Shown: positions 11,307 to 24,476 of the stretch, piece after piece
How positions within the stretch are numbered: position 1 is the stretch's first letter
Layout: each line of letters starts with the position of its first letter
Source: Pyronema omphalodes
Taxonomy: Eukaryota; Ascomycota; Pezizomycetes; Pezizales; Pyronemataceae
Reading direction: 5' to 3'
Assembly (NCBI GenBank): GCA_024516155.1
Contig: JAJJXM010000007.1
Location: forward strand, 744,001-808,000
Length of the DNA: 64,000 nt
The notes under the pieces: model-generated
Databases searched by the model: none
Seen by the model: only the letters and a program-made list of their open reading frames with translations
Told to the model about the DNA's origin: nothing
Position numbers and translations under genes: made by a program

Positions 11307-12539
11307 AACTCACATTGAATGCGAAATTATCGGTAATTTTTAGCCCGATTAAAACATGACGGCTTGCAGCGACTCTAGATGATGATACCTCAACCAAACA
11401 GATGGCGCCACATGGCCACGTCTATGGCTCGAGCTTCCGTTTTGATGGCGGCTATTCAAGCCGTTTGCAATCGATACTGTTGAATCTTGATTATATATCC
11501 TTTCAGGACTTCTTTGCACAGTGCTGCAGAGTAAAGCTGATGTGAACGCAACTGCACACGGTCTGATGACGAGAGAATAAACCTGAGGTATGTTCACAAC
11601 TGAATACGGATTACTATATCACTAACAAACCAATAAACTAGGGTATTAGACGACTTAAACCCTGAAACCTTGAGATAACAACTATCAACTCTCTCTTTTG
11701 AGGAATGCTATCCTATGAGGTCGACGTAAATACAACTCCACAAAATATCTTCGGAATTGTGGATCAGAACCTTGCTAGCTGAGTTGGATATTCGACCACT
11801 TATCCTAATGGAAACCTTGCATAACGAAATGTTCAGTTGAGTTGTCAAATTTTGCGAGAGACATCTGATGGAACTGCCGCCTACGGAATGGTGATGAATA
11901 GGTTTGCCACCTGTTAATAGTGTAACTCCGGAAGGAAACAGACCCGTGGTCATCTATTCGGGAAGTGCAGAGCTTGGAGAAGGGAGCTATATTCTCAACA
12001 TTCTCCATCTACATTTTTTTTTAGCTTCCAGATCTCAAGGGAAAGGTAAAGCGCCTGGGTGGAACAAGGCTAAGTGTTATTTTGTTATTCCAAGATGGGC
12101 AGACATCATGGAATCCGGAGTTGGAATGAACCTCAGTTCTCATAACGAGCCTACGCAATACCCCTTTTCAACCGTGCATAATACATTTTGCATCATATCC
12201 ATCATATCCATCATATGCATCATACCTCCACCTAGATGCACCTGCCCATTAGTAATTACAAGTTTTCACCCCCTACTAAGCCGAAACACCTCCTGCTAGG
12301 CTGGCAGCTCAGAGCTGCCCAAAATTTAAAATACCGAATACAAAGGATTCAGGATCCAGGATCCAGGGATGAACTCCACCGGGAACTGAAAGTCTGAAAG
12401 TTTGAAAGTCTGAACCTTCACAGAAACCACCCTCCCGCTGGAACCGAGGCACTAACTACTATGATCTCTACTATGTACCAAGATTGCCACTGCAGAGCAG
12501 ATAAAGGCACGGGTAAGTAATGCCCCCGCTATGGAAGAT
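11307..12539. other. gene-poor stretch
   Basis: Several short frames overlap here (for example 11349-11597 and 11708-12008 on the minus strand, 11904-12299 on the plus strand). None has recognisable domains or splice partners. A CATCATATC microsatellite sits at about 12191-12224. Confidence 0.4.
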
Positions 12540-13003
12540 GGCCCGAAATGAAGGATATCAGAACAGGCTGGGATTCTGGGAAACACAGCTGATCGAATCT
12601 GGAAACGTACATGAAGCTGTGATGAAGGAATAGAGGTTTAATGCTGTAAGAGAGAAAAAAAAAATGGCAGTAAAGGGTATATAAATGACGAACGGGAAGA
12701 GGAGATGGGAAAGATGAGAGGAAACAATAGAAGAGGCGCGTTGAGTGGGGAGAGTCGAGTGAGGAGATATGAGTGAGGAAAGATGAGTGAGGAGGGATGA
12801 GGGAGGAGAGATGAGTGAGGACGGAAGTTGAGAGACGGGAGTTCAGGAGAGGCGAGCTGAGAGAGGGGCGAGCCGAGAGAGAAGGGTTGAGGGAGAAGAG
12901 GCTCGTTATTAGGAGGCAGGAATATAAGCAGAAAAAGAGCAGACAGGGCTCCAAACGTACAGACGAGAAATAAAACCAGCTCGAAGAATAAGGGTGGTAA
13001 TAA
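12540..13003 (-). repeat. CT-rich dispersed repeat R1, copy 2
   Basis: Reading on the minus strand, the segment up to 13003 matches the window start (Phe/Ser/Leu-rich frames, blocks CACCCTTATTC and GTTTGGAGCCCTGT). It contains degenerate CTCACTCATCTCTC tandem units (12720-12840). It abuts the left end of hAT-like copy B. The outer limit of the repeat is approximate. Confidence 0.6.
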
Positions 13004-13920
13004 CAGATTTCGGCACAGTCCGTCCGGTCCTGTCTTAGCTGTGGACTGGACCGGAACGCTATTTGCGGTCCCGTCCTGTAGTAGGACCAGGACCGGACGG
13101 ACCGCGGGTGACTGTAGGTGACCACGACTAGCGTCATGACTGGTCACTCGCACGCGGCGATTTTCTACTACGGCTTATGGTGTTTTGCTTAGATGATTCT
13201 GATGCATTGCGCGAATTGAAGTCAGTAATATGGAATTTCTCTCAAAAACAAAAACTATACTGATGCATAAGAATGCTCCTTCTCCCGCCACTAAAATGCG
13301 TCCTTCCCCATCCTTCTGGAATGGAAACGACTCTTGAGAGGACGGGCAGGGTGTTCTGCTCCTGATCGGAATAGGTGTAGAGGATGGCGATGAGAATATT
13401 GGCATATTCTTGCTCTTCTGGGAATTGAGTGATGGCTGTTGATGTTCGGCTTACACGGTAATGAAAGAAGTGGAAAATTCTTGCAGGTAGAAGATAGAAA
13501 GGTAGAAGATGGAATGTGAAACATAGAAGAAATATTTATAGCGGGAATTTACGTTACTAAGAAATAAAAATAATACAAAACTACCATGAGCAGTCAAACG
13601 ATTTCAGGGTGGAGCGTGCACCTGTAATGGGGTGTAAAAGTTTTACTAAAGTGCAACATGAAGGGTTCATCTACTACAGTGCAGAAAACGTCGCTGCTGC
13701 GGCCCATAATGTCTGGTAAACTTGAACCAAATCGCCCCTTGCAAATTAGCTCACCCGAAACTTACAGTTTTGCCATTAAACGCCGTCTTGTCTGGTCTTT
13801 TTGAGTTTGCGGACGGGACCGAACCACATGGTGGCCGTCCTTCCGAAGTTGTGGACGGGACCGGACGACCAGTGTGGTCCCGTCCGGCCCGTCGTCCTGG
13901 ACGGACCGTGCCGAACTCGG
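13004..13920 (-). mobile_element. hAT-like non-autonomous TIR element, copy B
   Basis: The left end is CAGATTTCGGCACAGTCCGT. The right end, read inward, is CCGAGTTCGGCACGGTCCGT. The interior aligns in reverse with copy A (2380-3221). There is no transposase frame. The flanks GGTAATAA and AGGAGAGG do not form an 8-bp duplication, unlike copy A. Both flanks are R1 repeat sequence, so the outer DNA may have been rearranged after insertion. Confidence 0.65.
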
Positions 13921-14110
13921 AGGAGAGGGGAGCTGAGAGAGGGGTGATCTGAGAAACGAGAGTTAGGGGAGAAGAGGCTCTTTATCATGAGACAGAAAGA
14001 TAAACAGAAAAAGATCAAACAGGGCTCCAAACTTAAAGACGAGAAGCAAAACCAGCCCGAAGCAGAAGAAGGGTGATAACAACCCCAAGATATAACATAC
14101 GCTCTAGTGC
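13921..14110 (-). repeat. CT-rich dispersed repeat R1, copy 3 (partial)
   Basis: It matches 12830-13003 in the same orientation, with blocks GGAGAAGAGGCTC, AACAGGGCTCCAAAC and AAACCAGC. It starts exactly at the boundary of hAT-like copy B. Confidence 0.6.
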
Positions 14111-14246
14111 GAATCCAACGAGACTCCGAGGTAAAATCCAAAGCCTCCGAAACCTATTAAAACCGTAGCATACATCATAACCTCCCTGGTCCTCAAGGTT
14201 GGAAACATTCAAAAACTTCAAATCAAATCAAATCAAAATTAATAAA

Positions 14247-15510
<1,264 letters not shown>

Positions 15511-16177
15511 TTATTTCTTCTTCCCCTTACCCCCCTTCTTCTTCGGTGCCTGTTGCGTCTGCTGTGTCTGTGTCTTTGCCACCGGTGCCGGTGTGGCAGC
15601 AGCCACCGCAGCTGGTGCCACAGGAGTATTTTCCGCAGGTGTATCAACCTCCATTTTCTCAGCCTCTTCAACTAATTCCGGAGCACCGACAGTTTCCCGG
15701 GCAAGCTTGTGAAGCGCGGTAATTAGACGTCCGACATCGGCGATCTTGGAGGTTGAGAATTTGATTACGCAGCCGGAAACTGGGTCGTAGGTTTTTAGAG
15801 TTAGGGAGCCTTTGTTGGGAGTTGAGGCGTGGTAGTGGGTCGTGATTTTTGTCTAGAGGGTGCGGGGGTTAGCTGGTGGGAGGATTTTGGAGAATGAGAG
15901 CGCGGTGTGATAGGTAACAGGGTAGAATTAAGGAGGGCTGGGGGGAATATAAAGATAGTAGAGATATGGAGAGACAGGTCTGGGATCTCTAAGAACCGTA
16001 GAGAGCTTAAGATGTGGATGAGCTGCGTGAGATGTAGAGGCTATGGAGGTGCTGGGTTTGTTGAAGACCTAGGTCAAAGACCACGAAACCGGAGAATTTA
16101 CATACCGACTTTGGGTAAGCGCGAATAAGCTGGCTGCTAGCCGTGTGAAACTCTTGTGGTGTTGTCGTGACCTTCAT
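15511..16177 (-). CDS. SRP9: signal recognition particle 9 kDa-type subunit (SRP9/21)
   Basis: Minus-strand exons 16177-16106 (24 codons, MKVTTTPQEF...AYPKS) and 15852-15511, giving 137 residues. The 253-bp intron has donor GTATGT and acceptor CTAG. The core LTLKTYDPVSG, then KFSTSKIADVGRLITALHKL, is the SRP9-21 domain signature. In the family this subunit binds the Alu domain of SRP RNA with SRP14 and helps pause elongation in the cytosol. Residues ~85-137 are an Ala/Pro/Gln linker ending in a lysine tail (KKKGGKGKKK), usual for fungal SRP9/21 and longer than the mammalian protein. The start was chosen because the domain begins there; a longer upstream frame has no ATG of similar quality. 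The gene is divergent from the Mg-chelatase-like gene. Confidence 0.82.
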
Positions 16178-16386
16178 AATTGCTGTATGATATCTTGATG
16201 GACGAATACGGTGGGGACGTGTCGTTCGCGTGAGGTGGGGTGTGTCGCCAGCTATGGCACAAAGTATCCCTGTCAAAGCTGTGGTCGCGCCTAGCTAAAC
16301 AGAGCCTCAAACCTCCGAGCTCCCCCGTCCCGGTCCCCGACAAATCACCTCACTCGCCGGATCGCGACTTCAACTAAGCCCATGGC
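16178..16386. promoter_or_regulatory. shared promoter of SRP9 and the Mg-chelatase-like gene
   Basis: Only 209 bp separate the two divergent start codons, so both core promoters must lie here or run into 5' UTR. I see no clear TATA box on either strand; GC-rich stretches predominate. Confidence 0.5.
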
Positions 16387-17586
16387 ATGGATCGCGACAC
16401 CCTCCTCTCGCTTGTACGCGGGCTGAACGACGTCGAGCTTGCTATATTGCTATGTTTAGTCGGAAACAAACATTGTCTAGTCACCACTGATCCCGCCTCC
16501 TTGGGTAGACTTCAGAGTGAAGTTGAAATCGTGCGTCTTTTATATCCCCCGACTGGTTCAAACAAACATAGTGGATCCAAATAGCTAATCCAGATCTCCC
16601 AGATTGCAGCGCAAGCTTTCGGCCTCCAAACTGCTACCGTCCATTGTACCCCCGATATCACTCTCGATGAATTCGCCTCAGCTTTACTTATCGCAGAAGA
16701 GAGGCGCGCAATATCCCCTCTACTAACCCCAGACGTATACCCGCCCACCTTCACAATCTTTCTACCAGTCACTAATCCCGAATGCCAGGCTGAGCGTCCC
16801 TCTACCTTCACCCCCACGGGCCGCAAGCGAATCGCACCAGTCCTCCTTCTCCGCGACCTCGAAAACGCCTCCCACGCTGTCCAAGCTCTTGTGCTCGAGC
16901 TGATGCGCACACGGAAGTTGACAACCTCCCGCTCCACTTACGACGTACCCGACCGTTTCCTAATCCTGGGCATACTCCCCAAAGCCACCACCTTCCCAGC
17001 AGGTCTTCTAAAACACCTCCGAGAAGCATTTTTTATTTCCCACCATCATGAATACGATGATGAATTCGATATTACCAACCCGGTTCCAAGCGATACCGAG
17101 TCCAGCGACTCCTTTGCTTCAGTAGTGATCAGGAAACATCCTCCAAGTCCGCCTTGTACGCCTGGGTTTCCCATTTTTACTCTGGGGAGGAATTTCATAC
17201 CTGGATCTGTGGTGGATACACTAAGAGCTTTGGCACAGGATGTGGTTATGGATACTGAGATTAGGAGGTATTTGTTGGATATCATCGTGTTTCTAAGAAT
17301 GCATAGAGCCGTCAAAGGCGGGGTTGTGGCTACAGGCACAGCGGATTTGGAATGGTTGGCAAAGTGTCTGGCTCCAATGCATGCACTGGATTTTGTAACG
17401 CCTGCTCTGGTGGCGTTAGCGGTGTTTAAGGTTTATAATCATAGGATTGAATTGGTACAGAGAACAGAGGATGAAAGATCTATTCTTTGGGGAAGTGATC
17501 CGAAGGAGGTGGAGGCTTATCTGAAGCAGGTTGAGGTGGAGACGGTTATTGAGGATGTTTTGGCAAGTGTTAAGGCTCCGTTGTAA
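16387..17586 (+). CDS. magnesium-chelatase-like protein, fungal type
   Basis: Exons 16387-16530 and 16594-17586 give 378 residues. The 63-bp intron has donor GTGCGT, a TAGCTAAT branch and acceptor CCAG, in phase 0. The N-terminus (LNDVELAILLCLVGNKHCLV), the TPDITLDEFASALL block and the C-terminal AAA-lid-like segment (LRMHRAVKGGV, then LAPMHALDFVTPALVALA, then KVYNHRIEL) follow the fungal proteins usually annotated as magnesium chelatase. I see no Walker A glycine-lysine motif, so ATP hydrolysis is doubtful. Fungi do not make chlorophyll and the function of this family is not established. Residues ~215-245 are an acidic/Ser-rich loop. The open frame of exon 2 begins far upstream of its first ATG, which shows the splice is needed. 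Confidence 0.78.
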
Positions 17587-18840
17587 TGATGATGGATTGA
17601 TATTAAGAAGCATAGGTACATAGAAAGCATGAATTAGTAATGGTAGTTTTAATAAATCTAAAATCTTTAAATTCCATAAATATGCCCCATAAGCATTGTC
17701 CATAAATTGGTGATGAAACATGAACGGTGGATTTACATCAACTTTCCATCAACCCCAGAAAAAAGAACCGAGTAACCATGCATGGAAGACCATATAATCC
17801 CCAAAATGCGGAAATCCATCACGAGTCACTCGCAGCGTCTATGCATGTGCAGTGAAATTAGTAATTAGTGAAATATAAAGCACAGCCGCATTGCGCTCGA
17901 GCTGCGCACGGTTCGAATGTCTGCAGATGGAATTACTCATTCCTCCATCTCGAGATGAGACGTCCCGGGGGCAATGTTCTCTTTGATTCTTCTTCGAACC
18001 TCCACTTCACTCCACTTTTCTGCATAGACGAACAGACTGTCGTCAGAATATACATCAATCAACTCTTCACTACGTATCACTGCGCATCACCATATTCAAC
18101 AATACAACCACAATATGCACAACCACCACCATCATTACCGGCTACCACCAGTGTTCACAGCTTACATAAATCCTGCCCTCAGCACCCTGCATAAATCCAG
18201 ACTTTCATTATTAGTGTTGGCGCATCAACCAAAGTCCTCTTTAACCCCATGACATCTATCTACATCTCCTGGCCTGGCCAACGGAACCTGCCGAACCCCG
18301 AAATACAGGCAACTTTAAATCATATTCATAAAATCCCGAATTCCTATGTATTCCATTTGATCCCCCAAAACCCATTGAAGTACTTATCAAGTACATCTAT
18401 AACCATCAAATATGCCACCGAACTGTTGTGTATGTATATGTATTCAAGATCACATATCTATGGTGTCATACATAAACGTATACATATTACCATCCAAATT
18501 CGCAGCCGTAGAAGTACATACATACAGGCACATACACATGTACATACCATAAACGAAACTCGCCTATTCCCGAACCCTAAATCTAGTCGGAGAATTCCGT
18601 TGCTACAGTAGCCTTTATAGCTTGCCCCACATAGCGAGATGTCCTACCATGTAGGTCTCGACTCTTGACTGTCGACTGTCGACGTTCTATGTACGTACAT
18701 AAGCTCAGCTCAGCTACTGCATCTGCAACTACTCGAGCTCTCCGTCTCTGATAAGAAGCCCCACCTCTTCATCACCATCACCACCACTTCATCCACCTCC
18801 AACCAATTTCCAACGCAAGCAGTCCCCGATCCCAAACACC
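17587..18840. other. intergenic, 5' region of OHCU decarboxylase
   Basis: No gene recognised. Short frames (17868-18194, 18249-18611) are low-complexity. The last ~100 bp before 18841 are pyrimidine-rich (CACC/CATC), as in many fungal 5' UTRs. Confidence 0.5.
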
Positions 18841-19569
18841 ATGTCACTCCCCCCGATCAGCGCCCTAACCAGTTCCCCCACCCATCTCCAACAAATCCTC
18901 GATTCCCTCTTCGAAGCCTCCCCGTCTCTCTACAGCCTAATCTCCAACCACCTCCCACGCTCCTTCGAATCCTACAATTCCTTTATCGATTTCGTAGCAT
19001 CCCTATTATTCGATCTTACCCATGAAACTTCCCCCGAAAAGCAGGGACTGCTATTAGATATTCTTTCAGCGCATCCTAGACTCGGGGCTAAGAAAACGGA
19101 GGTGTTATCGGAGCATTCTGCGAAGGAGCAGGCGAGTTTAAAGGCTGCGAGTGAGGAGGAGGGAAGGAAGTTGGAGGAGCTGAATAGATTGTATGAGGAG
19201 AAGTTTCCGGGTATGAGATATGTGGTATTCGTGAATGGAAGGAGTAGGGAGGTGGTGATGGAGAATATGAAAGAGAGGATTCAGAGGGGAGATTTGGAGG
19301 AGGAGAAGAGGGAGGCTATTGAGGTTGGTACCCTTTGCAATTTTTTGTTTTTGCTTTTTATGGGTCCCTGTGTTTCAGGGTTTCAGGGTCTGCTTTGCGC
19401 GTTGCGGGATCTACGAGTTTTGCGGGTTTGGGAGGCTTCACACTTGGCGATTTCACGGCCCGCACAGGCTTCACTTTACAACTTCCATCTTTGCACGTTA
19501 CACAGCTGACAATCACGAATCTAGGCAATGCGCGACATAGCAAAAGATCGAGCCTCTAAGCTAGTTTAA
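18841..19569 (+). CDS. OHCU decarboxylase (ureide pathway)
   Basis: Exons 18841-19323 and 19525-19569 give 175 residues. The 201-bp intron has donor GTTGGT and acceptor TCTAG, in phase 0. The protein matches 2-oxo-4-hydroxy-4-carboxy-5-ureidoimidazoline decarboxylase, which converts OHCU to S-allantoin after urate oxidase. Visible hallmarks are the SAHPRLG motif with the catalytic-type His78, the S..EQ segment at 93-97, and FPGMRYVVFVNGRSREVV near 128-145. The short last exon supplies the family C-terminus (AMRDIAKDRASKLV). Reading through the intron would give a spurious hydrophobic tail. There is no clear C-terminal SKL peroxisomal signal; the protein ends SKLV. Its stop codon overlaps that of the convergent gene. 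Confidence 0.88.
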
Positions 19570-20314
19570 TAGCAGCCTATATTGATACCTACTTTACGCC
19601 TCTGGCGATTTATCTTTCTCTCCTTCACCGGTGGTTGAAGTTGATTTGTTGGTAGTATTGCGGGTTTTGCAACTCTCTCTCTCAACTTTCTCGTCGGTTG
19701 CGTTAGTGTCGGTGTTGTTGCTGTCTTCCTGCGCCTTGCCGTCCCAGTCCCACCCGCTATCTTTTTCGTCGCCTTTGCTGCCGCCTTATTTCCCGTGAAC
19801 GGTGTAGCGGCCATAATCCGCTCTCTGTAGTTGACCTGCCGTTAGCATACATTCGGACCCCCCGGACCCTGGCGGTCGCAGATTTCATAGTAGTAGCAGA
19901 TGCATACCTCTCCCGTCTCCTCTGTTCTAGAATCCTTTCCTGCTGTTCTCTACTCGCAATCGTAGCCATCATCGCGTCCCTTCTAATCTTATTCAGAATC
20001 GCCGCCTTTCTTAAAACATGTCTTCCATTGCAACGCTGTCTAATCCATGGCAAAACATAAACTCGTGGTAAAACAAAACTGGCAGGCATAGCGAAAGGTG
20101 CCGATAGTGGACTTGTGATAAGCTGCAGCCGTAGACGTCGCTTTTTACGGGGGAGTTCCGCTTCAAAGGCGGCTTCGGGGTCGGAGGGGCGCGCCCGTTT
20201 AAGGGATGATGAGGGTGGCGAGAGGAGAGGTTCGAGGGGTTCCAGGAAGCTTAGCTGTGGCGCGGCCAGCGCAGAGAAGGTGAATATTGCGGGGGAAGCG
20301 TGAAGGTCTGCCAT
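19566..20314 (-). CDS. basic fungal protein of unknown function, two exons
   Basis: ATG at 20314. The preferred model has exons 20314-19908 and 19824-19566, 221 residues. Its donor is GTATGC, a TGCTAAC branch lies inside the intron, and the acceptor is CTACAG. An earlier acceptor (AACGGCAG) or intron retention would keep the first frame and end at 19757. The conserved-looking core is RKKRRLRLQLITSPLSAPFAMPAS at ~55-78, then RHVLRKAAILNKIRRDA, a pattern I associate with uncharacterised ascomycete proteins. The downstream part is Lys/Arg/Thr-rich. The net charge is strongly basic, so a nuclear or nucleolar location is likely but unproven. In the preferred model the stop codon shares TTAA with the OHCU decarboxylase stop. 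Confidence 0.6.
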
Positions 20315-22790
20315 GCGTTGTTTTGTTGTTCTAAAAATCTATCGTTCGTCTTCTTTTGATTGGTGAGTCTTCGAAATTTTTTTGTCTGCTCGCGATATCG
20401 GGGCGATGTCAGATGTCAGGGCGTTTGTTGTGTTCGGGGACAGTGAGGCGGAGTAGGCACGCGAGGAATAGAGGGTATAAAGCTTTCTAGGTACGTCGTG
20501 GTTACAAGCTCCGGTTGCAGACTGTGAGCAGCAGCAGCAGCAGGAAAGGGTCTGTGCTTATTGAGCGGTCCAGGTCTTGTGGATCCCTGTTACGGAGATT
20601 TCATGAAACATTCCGCTTCGGCGGCCAATAGGCTGATGTCTAAGCGTTGTTGGCGTTTATTTTCTGGTTTCAGAAACCTTTTCAAAAGTTTGCACTGCAC
20701 CTCAACGCATCGGCGTAGCGGGCGCGTAGTTGGATCACCTCCTGAATCGTGAAAACAGTGATGAGAATCACCTCTGGGTTGTTGTACTGTGTGGGGCTGT
20801 GATACGGTGGAATCAGGAAGACTCCTGGGAAAGTTGGTAGTACGCGGGAAACGGATGTTGTAAACCTGGGGGTTTCCGGCTTCCTGGAGGGAGGACAAGC
20901 GGGTGCGGATAGTCTAGCAAGCATGTCTTCGGATCAGTGGCGATTAGAGTTGCTACCTTAGAAGAGATCGAATTGAAACCAGGAATCACCTTTGAATATA
21001 AACCCTGGGAAAATTTATCACTTGATCTTCATTGTAGGTATGATGTAGATTGTTCGTCATCCACGGGGAGGCGACGAGCTTGGCGAACAAAGCCCGGGGA
21101 AGAAACCGTGAAAAATTTGAAGTTTACTCCAGGTGTCTCGCCGGAACATGAACCGAAAGATCCCAGAAAATCCCCGAAAATCTGGGGTAAAAGTGGATTG
21201 GAATAAAGTGGAGTTGGGGGGTAGAGGTCCGAGAAAACCGGCATGGAAAAGGTTTCGGGTTGGATCCTGGTGGCTTGAGGGGCCTGAAGATGGAGGTGGA
21301 GGTCGGTTCCTGCTTCCAGCACTTGGGCCACAACTCAAACACTGCTCAGTTGTTACTGTTAGTTCTCCAACATACCCGCTTCTGCAAAGGCAGGGAACAA
21401 TATCCTAGGCTGCGAGTAAAACTTCCGGTGCCCACAAGCGCTCCGCTATCTGAAACAGAAGCTCAATGGAACATTCTATGTCGTCACTTATCCGCCGCAG
21501 TTACATACCTACGCTACTCTCACCGGTATTTTCTGTAGGACCAGGGATGGAAAAACAACTGTTACAAAGCCGCTATCTCGCCAAAGACACATAACTTTAA
21601 CCCACATAAAACATGATAAAGCTTGTGATATGGGTATGACGTAGTGGGTTCATTTGGTATCACCAGAGGAAGTCTTTAACAATCACTAACTAATACTAAG
21701 CTGAACTTATGAGCATTTACTTGATTATTACACAATCAGTATTTGAGAGCAACACGCTGAGTGGGTCAGAAGCTGTTTTCACAATACCGGAAAAGTGAAT
21801 GATAGCTTAGGAATTGAATTTCAAGTCCTCTACAAGAGAAGAAATGCCTCTTTAACCAAATAGGAATATAAAAATGAGCATTTGTCAACACCGAATCACT
21901 TAAAAGATGTTAAAAGGGCAGACATATTAATAATTCCCAACAGTATTACCAGTTTACGAAAAACCTAAAACAGTCCCAGCACGAGCTCTCACTCGATCAT
22001 GAAACCCGGTGGAATGTTGCAAAGCGCATTCCACACTTCCCAATTATGCATCTACATTCCTCAACTCTTGGCCTACATACCCGCAAACGATGTTGCATTT
22101 GCATTCCTCTAAGTATTGTCACACCCGTGTTTCTGCACCTCTTTCCAGATTTGATGATCTGTGAGTTCGTTTACTCCTTTACGTACATGTGGGTTGAGTA
22201 TTCAAGCCCTCACTCTGCTGGGCCAAAATAGTTTCAGAAAATTCCGTTGTTCGATATATGGATGCGGACTTGTCAATAAGACGTAAGAAAAATACAACAT
22301 TAAATTCCCTCTACTCTCCTTCTGATGGCCTGAAACAGAGTTTCTACTACATATCCACCTTCGATGACGTCCAAGCACTCCAAGCACTCTAACACTTTCA
22401 ACCGTCACCCCAGCTCTTCTTTCTCCTCAGGATTATATCAAAAATGAACTCTATGACCCCCAATTTTCTCAAAGTAAACATCGAAAAGGAAAAGAAAGCA
22501 ATCTCAGAAAGTGAGTATAGGTAACGAAATGATATATTGATTTGAACCAGCCACTGTCATGATCAGGGTTACTAAGCATTCGTTGAACCATGATGGTGGA
22601 TGAATATCGAGGAGTCAGGACATTAAATTCCAGTGGTTCATCACTAAAGATATTCTATATATAAACTCAACCACTAATCCCCCAATAAATTCCCAGAATC
22701 TCCGGCGCCTTCATACCTCCATCGTTTTCCAGGATTTTTTTTTTAAAAAAAAAGAAAAAAAAACATCATAAGCTATATCCACACCCTCCA
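20315..22790. other. gene-poor stretch with unassigned frames
   Basis: A minus-strand ATG frame of 80 codons (20924-20682, MLARLSAPACPPSRKPETPR...) overlaps another frame (20898-20590). It could be an exon of a small unrecognised gene, but I find no splice partner that yields a known domain. The rest is open-frame noise and AT-rich DNA. Confidence 0.35.
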
Positions 22791-24476
22791 TCCCCATCCC
22801 CATTCCCATTCCCATTCCCATTCCAATTCTCCAACTCCCAATCCCACAACCCTATCCACCAAAAAGGCAACCCCCAATTTCCGCCACATCCAACTTTTAG
22901 CGCGAAGAAACGAAACAATTCCATCGCTTATTCCATAAATCTACTGGATACCTAGTCTAAACGCGCTGGTGCCTGTGTGTCCGCATGCCTATGTAGCTAG
23001 ATTTGTGTAACATTATGTAACATCAACCATTAACTATTAGGCAATAACCATTAGGCAATAACCATTGGCAATACGCAATACACAATACACAATAGCATAA
23101 CCTCTATTCAAACATCCAATACCCAAGCCATCAATTCCTCATAAAAAAAAGAACAACTACTTATGTATAGAGTTTCTTCCGTATAGTCCTTAGTCCTTAG
23201 TCTATAGTCTATAATACTCCTCCCTATAACACCCCAGTCTTAATACTCCAGTCCCAACTTAACCCGCACCGGAAACATCCATACGTACACACACCCGCAC
23301 ATACATCCATGCACCTCTCCACCCGTCCACCCACCCGTCCATCCAACCCTCCACCCGTGCACCCGCCCGCACATCCACCGTCTCACATAAACGAAATGCA
23401 ATTCCGCATGCACTCCTGGCTACGCGCGCATAATCCAGGATCCTATACCTGAATCCCTGTGAATATCCGTGTTACTGTGATGATATGACGATATGTACCG
23501 TGATGATAGTTGATTATGATTATGATAAGGTTATAAGGTTATAAGGTTATCGATATGATAAATTTCTAGTTATAATTTGTTTTGTTATGGATTGGAGTTA
23601 GGGAGGGGAGGTGGAGGAGGGGAGTGGAGGTGGAGAAGGGGAATTGGGATTGGGGTTGATGTTGATTGATGTTCCCTTTTTCTTTTTCTGTTTCAAGTAG
23701 TAGTAAAATGAATTTAATTATATATATATACATATCCAAAAAAACCTATCTAATCTATATCAACAAGAATCATAACAACAACCCATAACCTAGCTTATTA
23801 TAGAAACACAAACCGTAGTTCTGTAGTTCTGTAGTCCTGTATATAGACTTATCACCTTAGTTACTTACTTCCGAGATTAAAGTCAGATGTCTTAGTATGG
23901 TATGTACCTGTACCTGTGCCTCGTGATTAATTTTAATATGACTTGACTTGACTTGACTTGATGTGTGTAGTAATGGCTTAGTGAAGTTATTATTTATAGA
24001 ACCGGGGTCCGGGAATCTTTGGTTTACATACCGACTCGGGGCTGATGGAATTTTGAATATTTGGGGGTGTAGTTACGGTAATGGAATATAGTAATGGAAT
24101 AGTTTGATAGATAAAATACTAATCCATCATCCAATATCCACCGTCCAATATCCCCATTCCCCATGCCATTCCCATTCCCCATGCCATTCCCATTCCCATT
24201 CCCATTCCCATGCCATTCCCATTCCCATACCACCCACAACCATGTCTCCTCTCACCAAATTCCCCTTAAAATCCCACCCCAACCATGTCTCCTCTCACCA
24301 AACCACCCTTAAAACCCAACCCCAATTCAACTTCTTCCATCTATCCTATGCCATCCAATCCTACCCTACCCTACAACCACTATTTCTCAACATCAAAAGT
24401 TTACCGTTCTCTAATCACTGTTGATCACTCTTGATGTTTTTTTTTTTTTTTTTTTTTTTGATAGAGATTGGATTAT
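22791..24476. repeat. low-complexity tract with CCCATT and CCACCCGT microsatellites
   Basis: CCCATT units occur at about 22794-22832 and again (CCATTCCCATTCC, CCATGCC) at 24151-24231. CACCCGTCCAC-type repeats lie at 23315-23375, and AACCATTAGGCAAT repeats near 23027-23066. A poly-T run at 24437-24459 precedes the octamer array. No gene seen. Confidence 0.7.

Noticed and set aside
12529..13153. Two long minus frames rich in Ser/Pro/Leu
   Set aside because: They are composed of the R1 repeat and degenerate CTCACTCATCTC units, with no domain.
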